64,000 bases of DNA, taken from contig DATHAQ010000041.1 in the NCBI GenBank assembly GCA_035296565.1, forward strand, positions 1-64,000, read 5' to 3'. Below, one piece after another: positions 1 through 8,555 of this stretch. The notes beneath the pieces were generated by a model. That model did no database searches. It had not been told where the DNA came from and was given only the letters and a program-made list of their open reading frames with translations. The position numbers were made by a program, and so were the translations under genes. Position 1 is the stretch's first letter; each line of letters begins with the position of its first letter. This DNA comes from JACCZR01 sp035296565 (GTDB lineage Bacteria > Actinomycetota > Thermoleophilia > Solirubrobacterales > Thermoleophilaceae).

Positions 1-367
1 TGTTCCACCAGGCGCCGTCGCGCTCGTAGTTGAGGCCCTCGGCGTCGAGGTTGGAGTTGACGTGCTTGCGGTACTCGACGTCGGCGTCGAGGCGCTCCTG
101 GCACTCGGACTGGGCGCCCTGGCAGGTCGAGCAGATGTTCATCATGCCCGCCGCACCCTCCACGTCCTGAGCCATGGCGAAGGTGCGGGCGTTCAGGGTG
201 TCGACCAGCTCCTGGTTGTGCTCGGCGATCACCCCGGCGCCGCAGCAATTGGCGCGGTCGAGCTCCACCAGCTCGAGGTCCAGCTTGGGGGCAACCAGCT
301 CCATGGAGCCGTGCAGCTCGGGGGTGAAGCCCCGCGAGACGCAGCCGGGCCAGTACGCGACCTTCAT
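1..367 (-). CDS. HdrB-like (CCG-domain) subunit of succinate:quinone reductase, partial
   Basis: N-terminal 122 residues of a protein that runs off the left edge. It carries the CCG-domain cysteine pattern of heterodisulfide-reductase subunit B: Cys9, then Cys41-Cys42-Gly43, then Cys79-x2-Cys82, close to the family spacing CX31-38CCGX33-34CX2C. Such subunits serve as the membrane-associated anchor (SdhE/SdhC-like) of type E succinate:quinone or thiol:fumarate reductases, where they bind a non-cubane cluster. The ATG overlaps the sdhB stop as ATGA (364-367), so it is translationally coupled to sdhB. The neighbours make a role in succinate oxidation or fumarate reduction the best reading; a free-standing Hdr-type reductase is less likely. 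Confidence 0.85.
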   Translation of the reverse strand, partial: MKVAYWPGCVSRGFTPELHGSMELVAPKLDLELVELDRANCCGAGVIAEHNQELVDTLNARTFAMAQDVEGAAGMMNICSTCQGAQSECQERLDADVEYRKHVNSNLDAEGLNYERDGAWWN

Positions 368-1485
368 GCTTCCTCGCTTCCTTCGGCCATGGCGCCCTCG
401 TCTTCGTCGGGTTCGGGCTCATCGCCCCCGTGACCGGTGATGTAGAGGTTGAGCTCGAGGCGCTCGTCCTTGCCCTCGACCTCCTCGTAGATGCGCCGGA
501 CGTTCTTCTGACCCGGCAGCTTGGGGTGAAGGAGGGCCTTCTTGGGCGTGACCTTGCCGGAACGCAGGCCGCGCAGGGCGGTGGGCATGTCGGTGAGGAG
601 CTGCTTGACCGCGCCCGGCTCGAGCTGCCCGCGGATCATGCTGCCCTGGCCGAACGAGCGGGGGAGCAGCTGCGCCTCGTGCAGCGTGCCCCACTTCTCG
701 ATGATGTCCACGAAGGCCTTCTCGTGGCCGTAGCCGTTGTTGTCGTCCTTGATGCCGAAGTCGCCCGTGGCCCGCCGGCGCAGGCGCATGATCTGCGACA
801 TCGGCGCCACGTCCTTGGGGCAAACCTCGATGCAGGCGAAGCAGTGGGTGCAGTCGTAGATGCCGTGCGGGTCCTCGGCCAGGTCGCGCAGGCGCTCCTC
901 GGTGTGGTCGTCGCGCGGGTCGCCGACGAAGCGGTAGGCCTTGGCCAGCGCGGCCGGCCCGATGAACTCGGTGTCGACCTCCAGCGAGAGGCAGGCCGAC
1001 ACGCACACGCCGCACTGGATGCAGGCCATCGACTGGGTGACATCGATCATGGCCTCGGCCGGGACCTTGTACTCGCTGCCCTCGGGGGGCTCGCGCTCGG
1101 GCAGCAGCCAGGGCACCACCCGCTGGATCTTCTTCCAGTGGACGGCGTCCATGTCCACGATGAGGTCCTTAATCACGGGCATGTTGCCCATGGGCTCGAC
1201 CGTGATCGCGCCGTTGAGGGCGGTCTCCTGGGCGTCGGAGATGCGGGTGTTGCAGGCAAGCGCGGACTTGCCGTTGATGCGCACGCCGCAGGAGCCGCAG
1301 ATGGCGGCGCGACACGAGCAACGGATGGCCAGCGAGGCGTCCTCGCGGTCGCGGACCTGGAGGATGCCGTCGAGGACAGAGCGCTCGGGATCCAGCTCCA
1401 CGCCGTAGTCGCGCCAGTAGGCCTGCTCGCCCGACTCGGGGTCGAAGCGCCGAACCTTCAGCGTGTAGTCCTGGGCCTCAGCCAC
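364..1485 (-). CDS. sdhB: Succinate dehydrogenase/fumarate reductase iron-sulfur subunit
   Basis: Protein of 373 residues that passes electrons from the flavoprotein to quinone. The plant-type [2Fe-2S] ligands are seen as Cys58-x4-Cys63-x2-Cys66-x11-Cys78. Two ferredoxin-like cysteine clusters follow, Cys155-x2-Cys158-x2-Cys161-x3-Cys165 and Cys212-x2-Cys215-x2-Cys218-x3-CysPro222. Most SdhB proteins are about 230-260 residues; here about 120 extra residues follow the last cluster, ending in an acidic tail. A longer C-terminus is common in type E enzymes that pair with an HdrB-like subunit, as seen just downstream. It starts three bases after the sdhA stop and is clearly in the same operon. 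Confidence 0.95.
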   Translation of the reverse strand: MAEAQDYTLKVRRFDPESGEQAYWRDYGVELDPERSVLDGILQVRDREDASLAIRCSCRAAICGSCGVRINGKSALACNTRISDAQETALNGAITVEPMGNMPVIKDLIVDMDAVHWKKIQRVVPWLLPEREPPEGSEYKVPAEAMIDVTQSMACIQCGVCVSACLSLEVDTEFIGPAALAKAYRFVGDPRDDHTEERLRDLAEDPHGIYDCTHCFACIEVCPKDVAPMSQIMRLRRRATGDFGIKDDNNGYGHEKAFVDIIEKWGTLHEAQLLPRSFGQGSMIRGQLEPGAVKQLLTDMPTALRGLRSGKVTPKKALLHPKLPGQKNVRRIYEEVEGKDERLELNLYITGHGGDEPEPDEDEGAMAEGSEEA

Positions 1486-1488
1486 GGG

Positions 1489-3177
1489 CTAGTAAGTCCT
1501 CTCTTCCGGCTCCCACTGCGTCAACGTCACCTCGGAGTACTCGATCTCGGGGGTCTCGCCGTCGCCGTTCGGCTGCACGGTGATGTGCTTGAGCCATTCG
1601 TCGTCGTTTCGCTCGGGGAAGTCGGTGCGGTATTGGGCGCCGCGCGACTCCTTGCGCTCGATCGCCGACACCAGGATGGTCTCGGCGTTGTCGATCATGA
1701 ACTGGAGCTCGATCGCTCCCAGCAGATCCTGGTTGAAGATCGTCCCGCGGTCGTCCACCGAGGCGGTCTTGGCCTCCTCCTTGAGGCGCGTGATCACCTC
1801 GAGCGCCTCGCGCAGGCCCTCCTCCTCGCGGTAGACCGAGCACTTCTCATCCATCGTCTTGCCGAGCTCGGCCTTGATCTCCGAGACCCGGCGGCTGGAG
1901 CGCTCGCGGTCGAACACCGCGCGGATGCGCGCGTTCTCGCTGTCCAGGGCGGCCTGCGACGGGGTAGGCATGGGCGCGCCCTTGGCCGCCTTGCCGGCGT
2001 GCTCGCCCGAGCGGCGGCCGAAGATCAGCGTGTCCAGCAGCGAGTTCGCGCCCAGCCGGTTGCCCCCGTGCACCGAGACGCAGGCGCACTCGCCGGCGGC
2101 GTAGAGGCCGGGGATCGAGGTCCGGCCGTCGGTGTCGGTCTTGACGCCGCCCATGACGTAGTGGTTGCCGGGCTTGATGTGGATCGGCTCCTTGGTGATG
2201 TCCACTCCGGCGAAGTCGCGGCCGACGTTGAGGATCTCGCGCAGCGCCTCGTGGATGCGCTTCTTGGGCACCACGGTGATGTCCAGGGCCACCGTGCCGT
2301 CCGGGAAGCCGCGGCCCTCGTCGATCTCGGTCTGCTCTGCGCGCGAGACCACGTCGCGCGAAGCCAGCTCCATCTTGTTGGGCGCGTACTTCTCCATGAA
2401 GCGCTCGCCCTCGGCGTTGTAGAGGTGCGCCCCCTCGCCGCGTGCGCCCTCGGTGATCAGCAGCCCGAGCCCCGCCAGCGTGGTGGGGTGGTACTGGATC
2501 ATCTCCATGTCCATCAGCGGCGCGCCGATGCGGTACGCAAGGGCGATGCCGTCGCCCGTGCAGACCAGGGCGTTTGTGGTCGGGTTGAACACCTGGCCGT
2601 TGCCGCCGGTGGCGAGGATCACCGACTTGGCGGCGAACAGCTCCATGGAGCCGTCGCGGATGTTGCGCGTGACCGCGCCGGCGATCTTGCCCTCGTCGTC
2701 CTGGACCAGGGCGGTGGTGAACCACTCCTCGTAACGGTGCACCTCGTCGTGCTTCATGAGCTGCTCGTAGAGGACGTGCAGAATGGCCTGGCCGGTGATG
2801 TCGGCGACGTAGTAGGTACGCGCGGCCGAGGCGCCGCCGAACGCGCGCTTGCCGAGCCCGCCCTCCTCGTTGCGGTGGAAGGTGACCCCCAGGTGCTCGA
2901 GCTCGAGCAGCTCGTCGGGCGCCTCCTTGCACATGATCTCGATGGCGTCCTGGTCGCCCAGGTAGTCCGAGCCCTTGACGGTGTCGAAGGCGTGCGACTC
3001 CCAGGAGTCCTCGGGGTCGAGCGCGGCGTTGATGCCGCCCTGCGCTGCGTTGGAGTGCGAGCGGACGGGGTGCACCTTGGAGATGATCCCCACGGACGCA
3101 CCGGTCTTCGCCGCGGCGAGTGCGGCGCGCTGTCCGGCGAGGCCGGCTCCGATTACGAGGACGTCGTGTTGGGGCAT
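1489..3177 (-). CDS. sdhA: Succinate dehydrogenase/fumarate reductase flavoprotein subunit
   Basis: Protein of 562 residues that oxidises succinate (or reduces fumarate) with covalently bound FAD. It begins with the FAD-binding Rossmann motif GAGLAGQRAAL (about residues 10-20), followed by HSNAAQGG (about 41-48), whose histidine is the usual FAD attachment site. The GARGEGAHLYN and GGVKTDTDGRTSIPGLYAAGE segments are family signatures around the active site and FAD. First gene of the sdhA-sdhB-HdrB-like operon on the minus strand. A TAGGAT box lies about 19 bases upstream of the ATG on the minus strand and could be the -10 element. Confidence 0.97.
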   Translation of the reverse strand: MPQHDVLVIGAGLAGQRAALAAAKTGASVGIISKVHPVRSHSNAAQGGINAALDPEDSWESHAFDTVKGSDYLGDQDAIEIMCKEAPDELLELEHLGVTFHRNEEGGLGKRAFGGASAARTYYVADITGQAILHVLYEQLMKHDEVHRYEEWFTTALVQDDEGKIAGAVTRNIRDGSMELFAAKSVILATGGNGQVFNPTTNALVCTGDGIALAYRIGAPLMDMEMIQYHPTTLAGLGLLITEGARGEGAHLYNAEGERFMEKYAPNKMELASRDVVSRAEQTEIDEGRGFPDGTVALDITVVPKKRIHEALREILNVGRDFAGVDITKEPIHIKPGNHYVMGGVKTDTDGRTSIPGLYAAGECACVSVHGGNRLGANSLLDTLIFGRRSGEHAGKAAKGAPMPTPSQAALDSENARIRAVFDRERSSRRVSEIKAELGKTMDEKCSVYREEEGLREALEVITRLKEEAKTASVDDRGTIFNQDLLGAIELQFMIDNAETILVSAIERKESRGAQYRTDFPERNDDEWLKHITVQPNGDGETPEIEYSEVTLTQWEPEERTY

Positions 3178-3242
3178 CTGGGGAGAGGCGGGCGCAATCC
3201 TATTCGAGCGCGACGCCCACCCGATCTACGGCGCATGGACCC

Positions 3243-4412
3243 TCAGGGCGCAACCGGACGCAGAGCCTGGCGCACCCGATCGGCGGTTACCACGCCGCGC
3301 AGGACGCCCTCTCGGTCGACGGCCATGATCGCCCCAAGGCGGGCGAGGCCCTCGCGGCCCAGCAGCGCTTCGAGCGGCTCCTCGAAGCCCACCCGCAGCC
3401 CCGCCCCGGCGTCGTCCGCGGCCATCACGCTGGCCACGTTGCGACTCGGGCGGACCTGCTCGGGTACCGACTCGACCGACTCCGAGGCGACCACGCCGAC
3501 GAGGCGCCCGGCGGCGTCCACGACGGGGAACCACGGCCAGCCGTAGCGCAGGAAGAAATCGTCCCAGGCGCGGTCGAGGCTCAGCTCGGAGTGGATGGCC
3601 ACCGGCTCGGCGTCCATGACGTCGGCCACGCGGACGCCTTCGATCCGGCTCTGGACCTCGTTCTGGAACTCGCTCTGGCGCGCCGCGCTGCCCAGGAACA
3701 TCCCAATGACCGCCAGCCAGATGCCGCCGAAGACATCGCCCGTCGCGATGGCGATGAAGACTCCCCCGCCGATCATCAGATAGGAGACGCCGCGGCCCAG
3801 GCGGGTCGCGGTACGGGTGGCGCGCGTGCGATCGCCGGTGCGCCACCACACGATCGAGCGGGCGATACGCCCGCCGTCGAGCGGGTAGCCGGGGATCAGG
3901 TTGAAGATCAGCAGGCTGACGTTGACGAGCGCCACCCAGCCGAGCACGGCCACCACGGGGTCGAGCCTGCTGCCCTCCACGCCGGTTGCGTCCAGCGCCT
4001 GGTCGGCGCCGGCGATCAGGGAGGCGGCGGCGAAGCAGACGGCAGCGATCACGAGCGTGACCGCCGGTCCGGCCGCCGCGACCTTGAACTCCTCGCCGGC
4101 GGTGCGCGTGTCGCGCTCCATCTTGGCGAGGCCGCCGAACAGCCAGAGGTCGATCGAGGCGATGGCGATGCCCAGCCGCCGGGCCGCGAGCGCGTGCCCC
4201 AGCTCGTGGAGGACGATCGAGCCGAAGAGCAGGATTGCGCTGATCACCCCGAGCAGGAAGGCTTCGGTGTCCTTCCCGGAGCCGAGGCTGTCGCTGTAGT
4301 TGCCCGTCAGCCAGTAGATGACGAGGAAGAAGACGAAAAACCAGCTGACGTCGACCCCGATACGGATTCCGAAGACCCGCGCCAGCTTGATCGAACTGCC
4401 ACCGAACACCAC
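3243..4412 (-). CDS. Site-2 protease family metalloprotease with CBS domains
   Basis: Integral-membrane zinc protease of 389 residues (M50 family, Rip3/SpoIVFB-like). The zinc-binding HELGH motif sits in an early membrane helix, and NLIPGYPLDGG supplies the third ligand. About six hydrophobic segments fill the first 230 residues, and the C-terminal 150 residues look like a pair of CBS domains, which in this family may sense nucleotides. Such proteases cut membrane-embedded substrates, often anti-sigma factors. The start is one of two adjacent GTG codons. It lies 29 bases downstream of the TetR gene on the same strand and may be co-transcribed. Its substrate cannot be told from context. Confidence 0.9.
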   Translation of the reverse strand: MVFGGSSIKLARVFGIRIGVDVSWFFVFFLVIYWLTGNYSDSLGSGKDTEAFLLGVISAILLFGSIVLHELGHALAARRLGIAIASIDLWLFGGLAKMERDTRTAGEEFKVAAAGPAVTLVIAAVCFAAASLIAGADQALDATGVEGSRLDPVVAVLGWVALVNVSLLIFNLIPGYPLDGGRIARSIVWWRTGDRTRATRTATRLGRGVSYLMIGGGVFIAIATGDVFGGIWLAVIGMFLGSAARQSEFQNEVQSRIEGVRVADVMDAEPVAIHSELSLDRAWDDFFLRYGWPWFPVVDAAGRLVGVVASESVESVPEQVRPSRNVASVMAADDAGAGLRVGFEEPLEALLGREGLARLGAIMAVDREGVLRGVVTADRVRQALRPVAP

Positions 4413-4441
4413 CGTGGATGGTGGCAGGTGTCTCGAACGGG

Positions 4442-5038
4442 CTAGGGCAGCCGGCCGCTCATCAGGTCGGCCGCCTGCTCGTCGTCGAGGCCCTCGGTGC
4501 TGAGCCGGCGCCAGGTCCAGAAGTCCAGCGCGAGCCGGGCCAGCGCGCGCGCTCGCTCAGCGGCCTCGCCCTCCAGCCCGAACCCGGCTGCCAGGGCGCC
4601 CGCCAGCTCCGCGAGGCGCACGTCGGCGCTGCGAGCCATCCAGCGCTCGAGCTCGGGGACCGTGTTGCGGTCGCCCTGCACGTTCAGCTGCATGCGCTCG
4701 TTCTCGCGGTACCACGGGTAGAGGCGCCTCAGCGCTACGCACACCCGCTCGCGCGGGTCCTCGATCGCGAAGGCCTCCGAGAGGTCGGGCATCGGGTGCC
4801 GCTCGAGCCAGTGAGCGCTGCAGGCGGGCAGCAGCTCGTCGAGGTCGGCGAAGTGGTTGTACACGGTGACCCGCTGGACGCCGGCGCGGCGGGCGATGTC
4901 GGCCACGGTCGTGTTCCTGACGCCGACCTCCTGGTGCAGCTGGGCGGCCGCCGCGACGATCCGCCCACGGGTCTTCTGCTGCCCCTCGGCGCGGGCCTTC
5001 AGCTCGTATCTGCGCTTTTGGGTTGACACGGTGTTCAT
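4442..5038 (-). CDS. TetR-family transcriptional regulator
   Basis: Regulator of 198 residues. The N-terminal helix-turn-helix is clear: VADIARRAGVQRVTVYNHFADLDELL, with the usual VGVRNTTVADIA lead-in, at about residues 35-65; the C-terminal part is a ligand-binding helical domain of unknown specificity. I chose the ATG at 5038 (protein begins MNTVST); a longer open frame continues upstream but would overlap the divergent cupin gene and its operator. The 54 bases between the two genes hold a promoter for the cupin and a TetR-like palindrome, so local control of the cupin and of itself is likely. Confidence 0.88.
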   Translation of the reverse strand: MNTVSTQKRRYELKARAEGQQKTRGRIVAAAAQLHQEVGVRNTTVADIARRAGVQRVTVYNHFADLDELLPACSAHWLERHPMPDLSEAFAIEDPRERVCVALRRLYPWYRENERMQLNVQGDRNTVPELERWMARSADVRLAELAGALAAGFGLEGEAAERARALARLALDFWTWRRLSTEGLDDEQAADLMSGRLP

Positions 5039-5050
5039 CCATGTTACCTT
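5023..5050 (+). promoter_or_regulatory. Putative sigma-70-type promoter of the cupin gene
   Basis: A consensus TTGACA (5023-5028) is followed after 16 bases by TACCTT (5045-5050). This faces the cupin gene and overlaps the start codon region of the divergent TetR gene. It is the best -35/-10 pair seen in the window. Confidence 0.55.
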
Positions 5051-5062
5051 GGCTGCCGTTCG

Positions 5063-5079
5063 ATAAACAGTCTGTTCAA
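5063..5079. promoter_or_regulatory. Putative TetR operator
   Basis: AACAG-T-CTGTT (5066-5076) is a perfect inverted repeat with a one-base centre and lies just after the -10 box of the cupin promoter. This is the place where a repressor would block transcription. The divergent TetR protein is the obvious candidate to bind it. Confidence 0.5.
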
Positions 5080-5092
5080 CGAAAGGTGAGCC

Positions 5093-5602
5093 ATGAAGAC
5101 CTCCTCGGCCCCCAGGATCGTCGGTCCCCGCGACGGGAAGAGCGGCATGCTCGGCTCGATCGGCGTGCGCTTCATGGTCGACGGCGACGAGACCCATGAC
5201 GGCGGCTTCTCGCTGGTCGAGCACCCGATGCCCCCGCACGCCCTCGCCGCCCCGCTGCACCGCCACAGCCGCGAGGACGAGTACTCCTTCGTGATCGAGG
5301 GCCGGATGGGCGCGCTGCTGGGCGACGAAGTGGTCTACGCCGGCGTTGGCTACCTGGTCTTCAAGCCGCGCGACCAGTGGCACACCTTCTGGAACGCCGG
5401 CGACGATCCCTGCCGGATCCTGGAGATCATCTCTCCGGCCGGCTTCGAGGAGTACTTCCGCGAGCTGGTCGACCTGGTCGGGGGAGGGCCGCTGGATCCG
5501 TCGCAGGTGGGCGAGCTCGGCGCGCGATACGGCCTCGAGGCAAAGCCGGACAGCATCCCGGCGTTGTGCGAGCGCTTCGGCCTGACCTTCGGACCGGCAT
5601 AG
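5093..5602 (+). CDS. Cupin-domain protein
   Basis: Small protein of 169 residues with one cupin barrel. The first metal-binding motif is recognisable as HRHSREDEYSFVIEGRMG (about residues 55-72) and the second as DQWHTFWNAG (about 95-105). Such proteins bind a metal and act as sugar or small-molecule enzymes or as binding proteins; the substrate cannot be told. A good ribosome-binding site (AAAGGTGA) precedes the ATG. It is divergent from a TetR gene with a palindrome between them, which suggests induction by a small molecule. Confidence 0.85.
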   Translation: MKTSSAPRIVGPRDGKSGMLGSIGVRFMVDGDETHDGGFSLVEHPMPPHALAAPLHRHSREDEYSFVIEGRMGALLGDEVVYAGVGYLVFKPRDQWHTFWNAGDDPCRILEIISPAGFEEYFRELVDLVGGGPLDPSQVGELGARYGLEAKPDSIPALCERFGLTFGPA

Positions 5603-5605
5603 GCG

Positions 5606-5611
5606 TACGCT
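5606..5611 (+). promoter_or_regulatory. Putative -10 box of a leaderless transcript
   Basis: TACGCT ends six bases before the GTG start at 5618. With a start point about seven bases after the box the mRNA would begin at the start codon. Confidence 0.4.
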
Positions 5612-5617
5612 CCGCCC

Positions 5618-6352
5618 GTGATCGAGGCCGGCTTGTGGGGCCTCGTCGGCGGCGGCGCCCTAGTCATCGGCGCCGCCCTCGGCCTTCGGGTGCGCTTCTC
5701 GCAGCCCGCGATCGGGTTGATCATGGCCTTCGGCGCCGGGGTCCTGATCAGCGCGGCCGCGTTCGAGCTGACCGCCGAGGCCTTCGAGCGTGGTGGACGT
5801 GACGCCACGGCGCTGGGGCTGATAGCGGGCGCGCTCGCCTTCTTCGTGGCCGACACGGTCGTAACCAGGAGGGGCGGCGCCCATCGCAAGCGCTCTCAAG
5901 GCCAGCAAGCCGGCGGCTCGGGCCCGGCGCTGGTGATCGGATCGCTTCTCGACGGCGTCCCCGAGTCGGCGGCCATCGGGATCAGCCTCCTGGAGGGCAA
6001 AGGCGTGGGCGTTGCCGTGGTGGCGGCCGTGTTCATCTCCAACGTGCCCGAGTCGCTGTCCGCCGCCAGCGGGCAGCGGAAAGCCGGGCACTCGACCCGC
6101 TGGATCATCGGCCTGTGGACGGGCGTCGCGCTGGCCTCGGCGCTCGCCTCCCTCGCCGGGTTCGCTCTGCTGGACGGGGCCTCCGGGGACGCGATCGGCG
6201 CGATCCAGGCCTTCGCCGCCGGGGCGATCGTGGTGATGCTGGCCGACACGATGGTCCCGGAGGCCTACGAGGACAGCGGCCGGCGCAACTGGGTGGGGCT
6301 GGTCACCGCGGCCGGCTTCGGCCTGGCTTTCATGCTCTCGACTCTCGAGTAG
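5618..6352 (+). CDS. ZIP-family-like metal permease
   Basis: Membrane protein of 244 residues with about seven or eight hydrophobic segments and the ZIP fold layout. The two signature helices are present but altered: DGVPESAAIGIS (about residues 113-124) where ZIP proteins usually have HNxPEG, and SNVPESLSAA (about 141-150) where a His-x3-Glu motif is usual. The PES cores are kept while the histidines are not. It may move a divalent metal or may have changed specificity. The GTG start is preceded by a likely -10 box at leaderless distance. It converges on the next gene with a three-base gap. Confidence 0.8.
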   Translation: MIEAGLWGLVGGGALVIGAALGLRVRFSQPAIGLIMAFGAGVLISAAAFELTAEAFERGGRDATALGLIAGALAFFVADTVVTRRGGAHRKRSQGQQAGGSGPALVIGSLLDGVPESAAIGISLLEGKGVGVAVVAAVFISNVPESLSAASGQRKAGHSTRWIIGLWTGVALASALASLAGFALLDGASGDAIGAIQAFAAGAIVVMLADTMVPEAYEDSGRRNWVGLVTAAGFGLAFMLSTLE

Positions 6353-6355
6353 CCC

Positions 6356-7432
6356 TCAGGCGGGCTTGCGCACCACGCCGCGTCCGATCACCTCGACCTG
6401 CTCCCCCGGTCCGCAGGCGGCGATGTCGTGGCGCTCGGAGCGCAGCCTGCGCCTCAGCACCGCCAGGGCGGGGAAGCCCAGGGCGGCCGGAACCGCGAGC
6501 AGCACTCCGCGGTAGGCGATCACGGCGACCGCCGCATCGGCGGCGTCCACCCCGTAGATCACCAAGGCGCCGATGAGCCCGCCGTCCACCCCGCCGAGGC
6601 CCCCCGGGACGGGGAGCAGGCCGCCGAGTTGGCCGACGATGTAGGCCACCAGCAGCACGCCGAAGGGCGGGAGCTCGATGTCGAAGGCGGCGAAGCAGGC
6701 GGCGAGCACCGCGACGTCGAGGAGCATGTAGCCCGCGGTGCCGATGCCGAGTGCCGGCTGGCGCGTGCGCAGCAGGTCCAGCGCTTCGAAGACCCCCTGG
6801 CCGAGCGTCAGGGCGACGGTCGTCACGCGACCCCAGCGGGAGCGGCGCGCCAGGGCGCCGGCGAGCCGTCCGGACACCAGCGCTATCGCGATGGCGGCGG
6901 CGCCGGCCAAGGCGGGCAGCAGGCCGAGCAGCACCGAGTCGGTCCCCGACAGCACGCCGGTGGCGAGGCCGAGCCCGCCCAGGAACAAACAGCTCACGTT
7001 GACCAGGCTCGTCAAGAGGAAGAAGGCCACGGTCCGGCGCGCGATGTGCCCTCTGTCCACTCCGCCGCGCCGTAGGATCCAGGCGCCGAGGGCGAGGCCT
7101 CCCGCGCCGCCGACCGACAGCACCGAGTTGGCCGCCAGCTCCGACAGTCCGATCTCGGTGCTCGTGCGCCAGCTCATCTGTCGGCAGAACACGGTCCGAA
7201 AGGCGATCACGTACGACAAGCACGAGAGGATCTGGAGCACGGCGGCCAGCACCAACCAGCCCGCCTTGGCGCCCTCGAAGCGGTGACGCAGCGAGGCCAG
7301 GCCGGGCACCAGCACGAGCAGGCCGACAACCACGAGCACGATCGCCACGACGATCAGGATCGACCGCCGCATGCGCGAGGCCGTGAACTCCTCGGGGATC
7401 GGCTCGGCGTCGATGTCGGTCGTGATGGGCAT
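6356..7432 (-). CDS. Flippase-like integral membrane protein (LPG-synthase TM / UPF0104 type)
   Basis: Polytopic membrane protein of 358 residues with about eight or nine helices. It resembles the YbhN/AglD/MprF flippase-domain family: an early SYVIAFRTVF segment, ELAANSVLSVGGAGGLALGAWIL in the middle, and the conserved late GQLGGLLPVPGGLGGVDGGL loop. Family members flip or transfer lipids; the substrate here is unknown. I chose the ATG at 7432 (MPITTDID); an upstream extension would run into the divergent icd gene. A TACAAA box lies seven bases before this ATG on the minus strand, so the messenger may be leaderless. Confidence 0.8.
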   Translation of the reverse strand: MPITTDIDAEPIPEEFTASRMRRSILIVVAIVLVVVGLLVLVPGLASLRHRFEGAKAGWLVLAAVLQILSCLSYVIAFRTVFCRQMSWRTSTEIGLSELAANSVLSVGGAGGLALGAWILRRGGVDRGHIARRTVAFFLLTSLVNVSCLFLGGLGLATGVLSGTDSVLLGLLPALAGAAAIAIALVSGRLAGALARRSRWGRVTTVALTLGQGVFEALDLLRTRQPALGIGTAGYMLLDVAVLAACFAAFDIELPPFGVLLVAYIVGQLGGLLPVPGGLGGVDGGLIGALVIYGVDAADAAVAVIAYRGVLLAVPAALGFPALAVLRRRLRSERHDIAACGPGEQVEVIGRGVVRKPA

Positions 7433-7472
7433 AGGCCGGTTTGTACCCAGCCTGGTAAATACTCCCGCCCCT

Positions 7473-8555
7473 ATGGCACACAAGGTCACGCTCATACCCG
7501 GCGACGGCACGGGGCCCGAGATCGCAGAAGCAACCACGCGCGTGTTGGAGGCCACTGGCGTCGAGTTCGAGTGGGACCAGCAGGAGGCCGGCGAGGACGT
7601 CTACGAGAGCGAGGGCAACCCGCTCCCCGAGGCCACGATCGAGTCCGTGCGAGAGAACGGCCTGGCGCTCAAGGGGCCGACCACCACTCCGGTCGGCTCG
7701 GGCTTTCGCTCGATCAACGTCGCCCTGCGCAAGGAGTTCGACCTCTACAGCTGCATCCGACCCTGTAAGGCCTACGAGGGTGTGAGGACGCGCTTTCCGG
7801 AAACGGACATCGTCATCGTGCGCGAGAACACCGAGGACTTGTACGCGGGCATCGAGTTCGAGAAGGGCAGCGAGGAGAACGAGAAGCTCCAGCGCTTCCT
7901 CGAGGACGAGCTGGACTCACCCGTGCGCGAGGACTCGGGCATCTCCATCAAGCCGATCTCCGTGTTCGGCTCGGAGCGCATCGTGGAATCTGCCTTCGAC
8001 TACGCCGAGCAGAACGGCCGCCAGAAGGTCACCGCGGCCCACAAGGCCAACATCATGAAGCACTCCGACGGGCTGTTCCTGGACACCGCACGCAAGGTCG
8101 CCGAGAAGCACCCGGACATCGAGTTCGAGGACCGCATCATCGACAACCTCTGCAACCAGCTGGTGTCGCGGCCCGAGGAGTACGACGTGATCGTGCTCCC
8201 CAATCTCTATGGGGACATCGTCTCCGACCTGGGGGCCGGCCTGAGCGGCGGGCTCGGCCTGGCGCCGGGCGCCAACATCGGCTCCGAGGCCGCCACCTTC
8301 GAGGCCACGCACGGCTCGGCTCCGAAATACAAGGGCAAGAACGTGATCAACCCGACGGCGCTGATGCTGTCCGGGATGCTGATGCTGCGCCACCTGGACG
8401 AGGACGACGCCGCCGACCGGCTCGAGTCGGCCATCGCCGCCGTGATAAAGGCCGGCGACGACGTCACCTACGACCTCAAGCCAACCCGCGACGACCCGTC
8501 CGCCGTCGGCACCTCGGAGTACGCCGACGCGGTCATCGAGGAGATGAACAAGTGA
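7473..8555 (+). CDS. icd: Isocitrate dehydrogenase (decarboxylating), NAD-type subfamily
   Basis: Protein of 360 residues of the isocitrate/isopropylmalate dehydrogenase family. It starts MAHKVTLIPGDGTGPEI, has SGFRSINVALRKEFDL with the isocitrate-binding serine and arginines, IVRENTEDLYAGIE, and NLYGDIVSDLGAGLSGGLG, the metal-site signature. The FEATHGSAPKYKGKNVINPTA cofactor loop looks like the NAD-type (IDH3-like) enzymes; isopropylmalate dehydrogenase is less likely because of the substrate loop and the linked mdh. I chose the ATG at 7473 because an upstream extension overlaps the divergent gene. An AT-rich box near 7456-7462 could be its -10. It is translationally coupled to mdh. Confidence 0.92.
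   Translation: MAHKVTLIPGDGTGPEIAEATTRVLEATGVEFEWDQQEAGEDVYESEGNPLPEATIESVRENGLALKGPTTTPVGSGFRSINVALRKEFDLYSCIRPCKAYEGVRTRFPETDIVIVRENTEDLYAGIEFEKGSEENEKLQRFLEDELDSPVREDSGISIKPISVFGSERIVESAFDYAEQNGRQKVTAAHKANIMKHSDGLFLDTARKVAEKHPDIEFEDRIIDNLCNQLVSRPEEYDVIVLPNLYGDIVSDLGAGLSGGLGLAPGANIGSEAATFEATHGSAPKYKGKNVINPTALMLSGMLMLRHLDEDDAADRLESAIAAVIKAGDDVTYDLKPTRDDPSAVGTSEYADAVIEEMNK

Noticed and set aside
430..3546. A 1038-codon plus-strand frame
   Set aside because: It is the antisense shadow of sdhB and sdhA, which have clear motifs and all ligands on the minus strand.
4442..5383. A 313-codon version of the TetR protein
   Set aside because: The extension crosses the divergent cupin promoter, operator and coding region.
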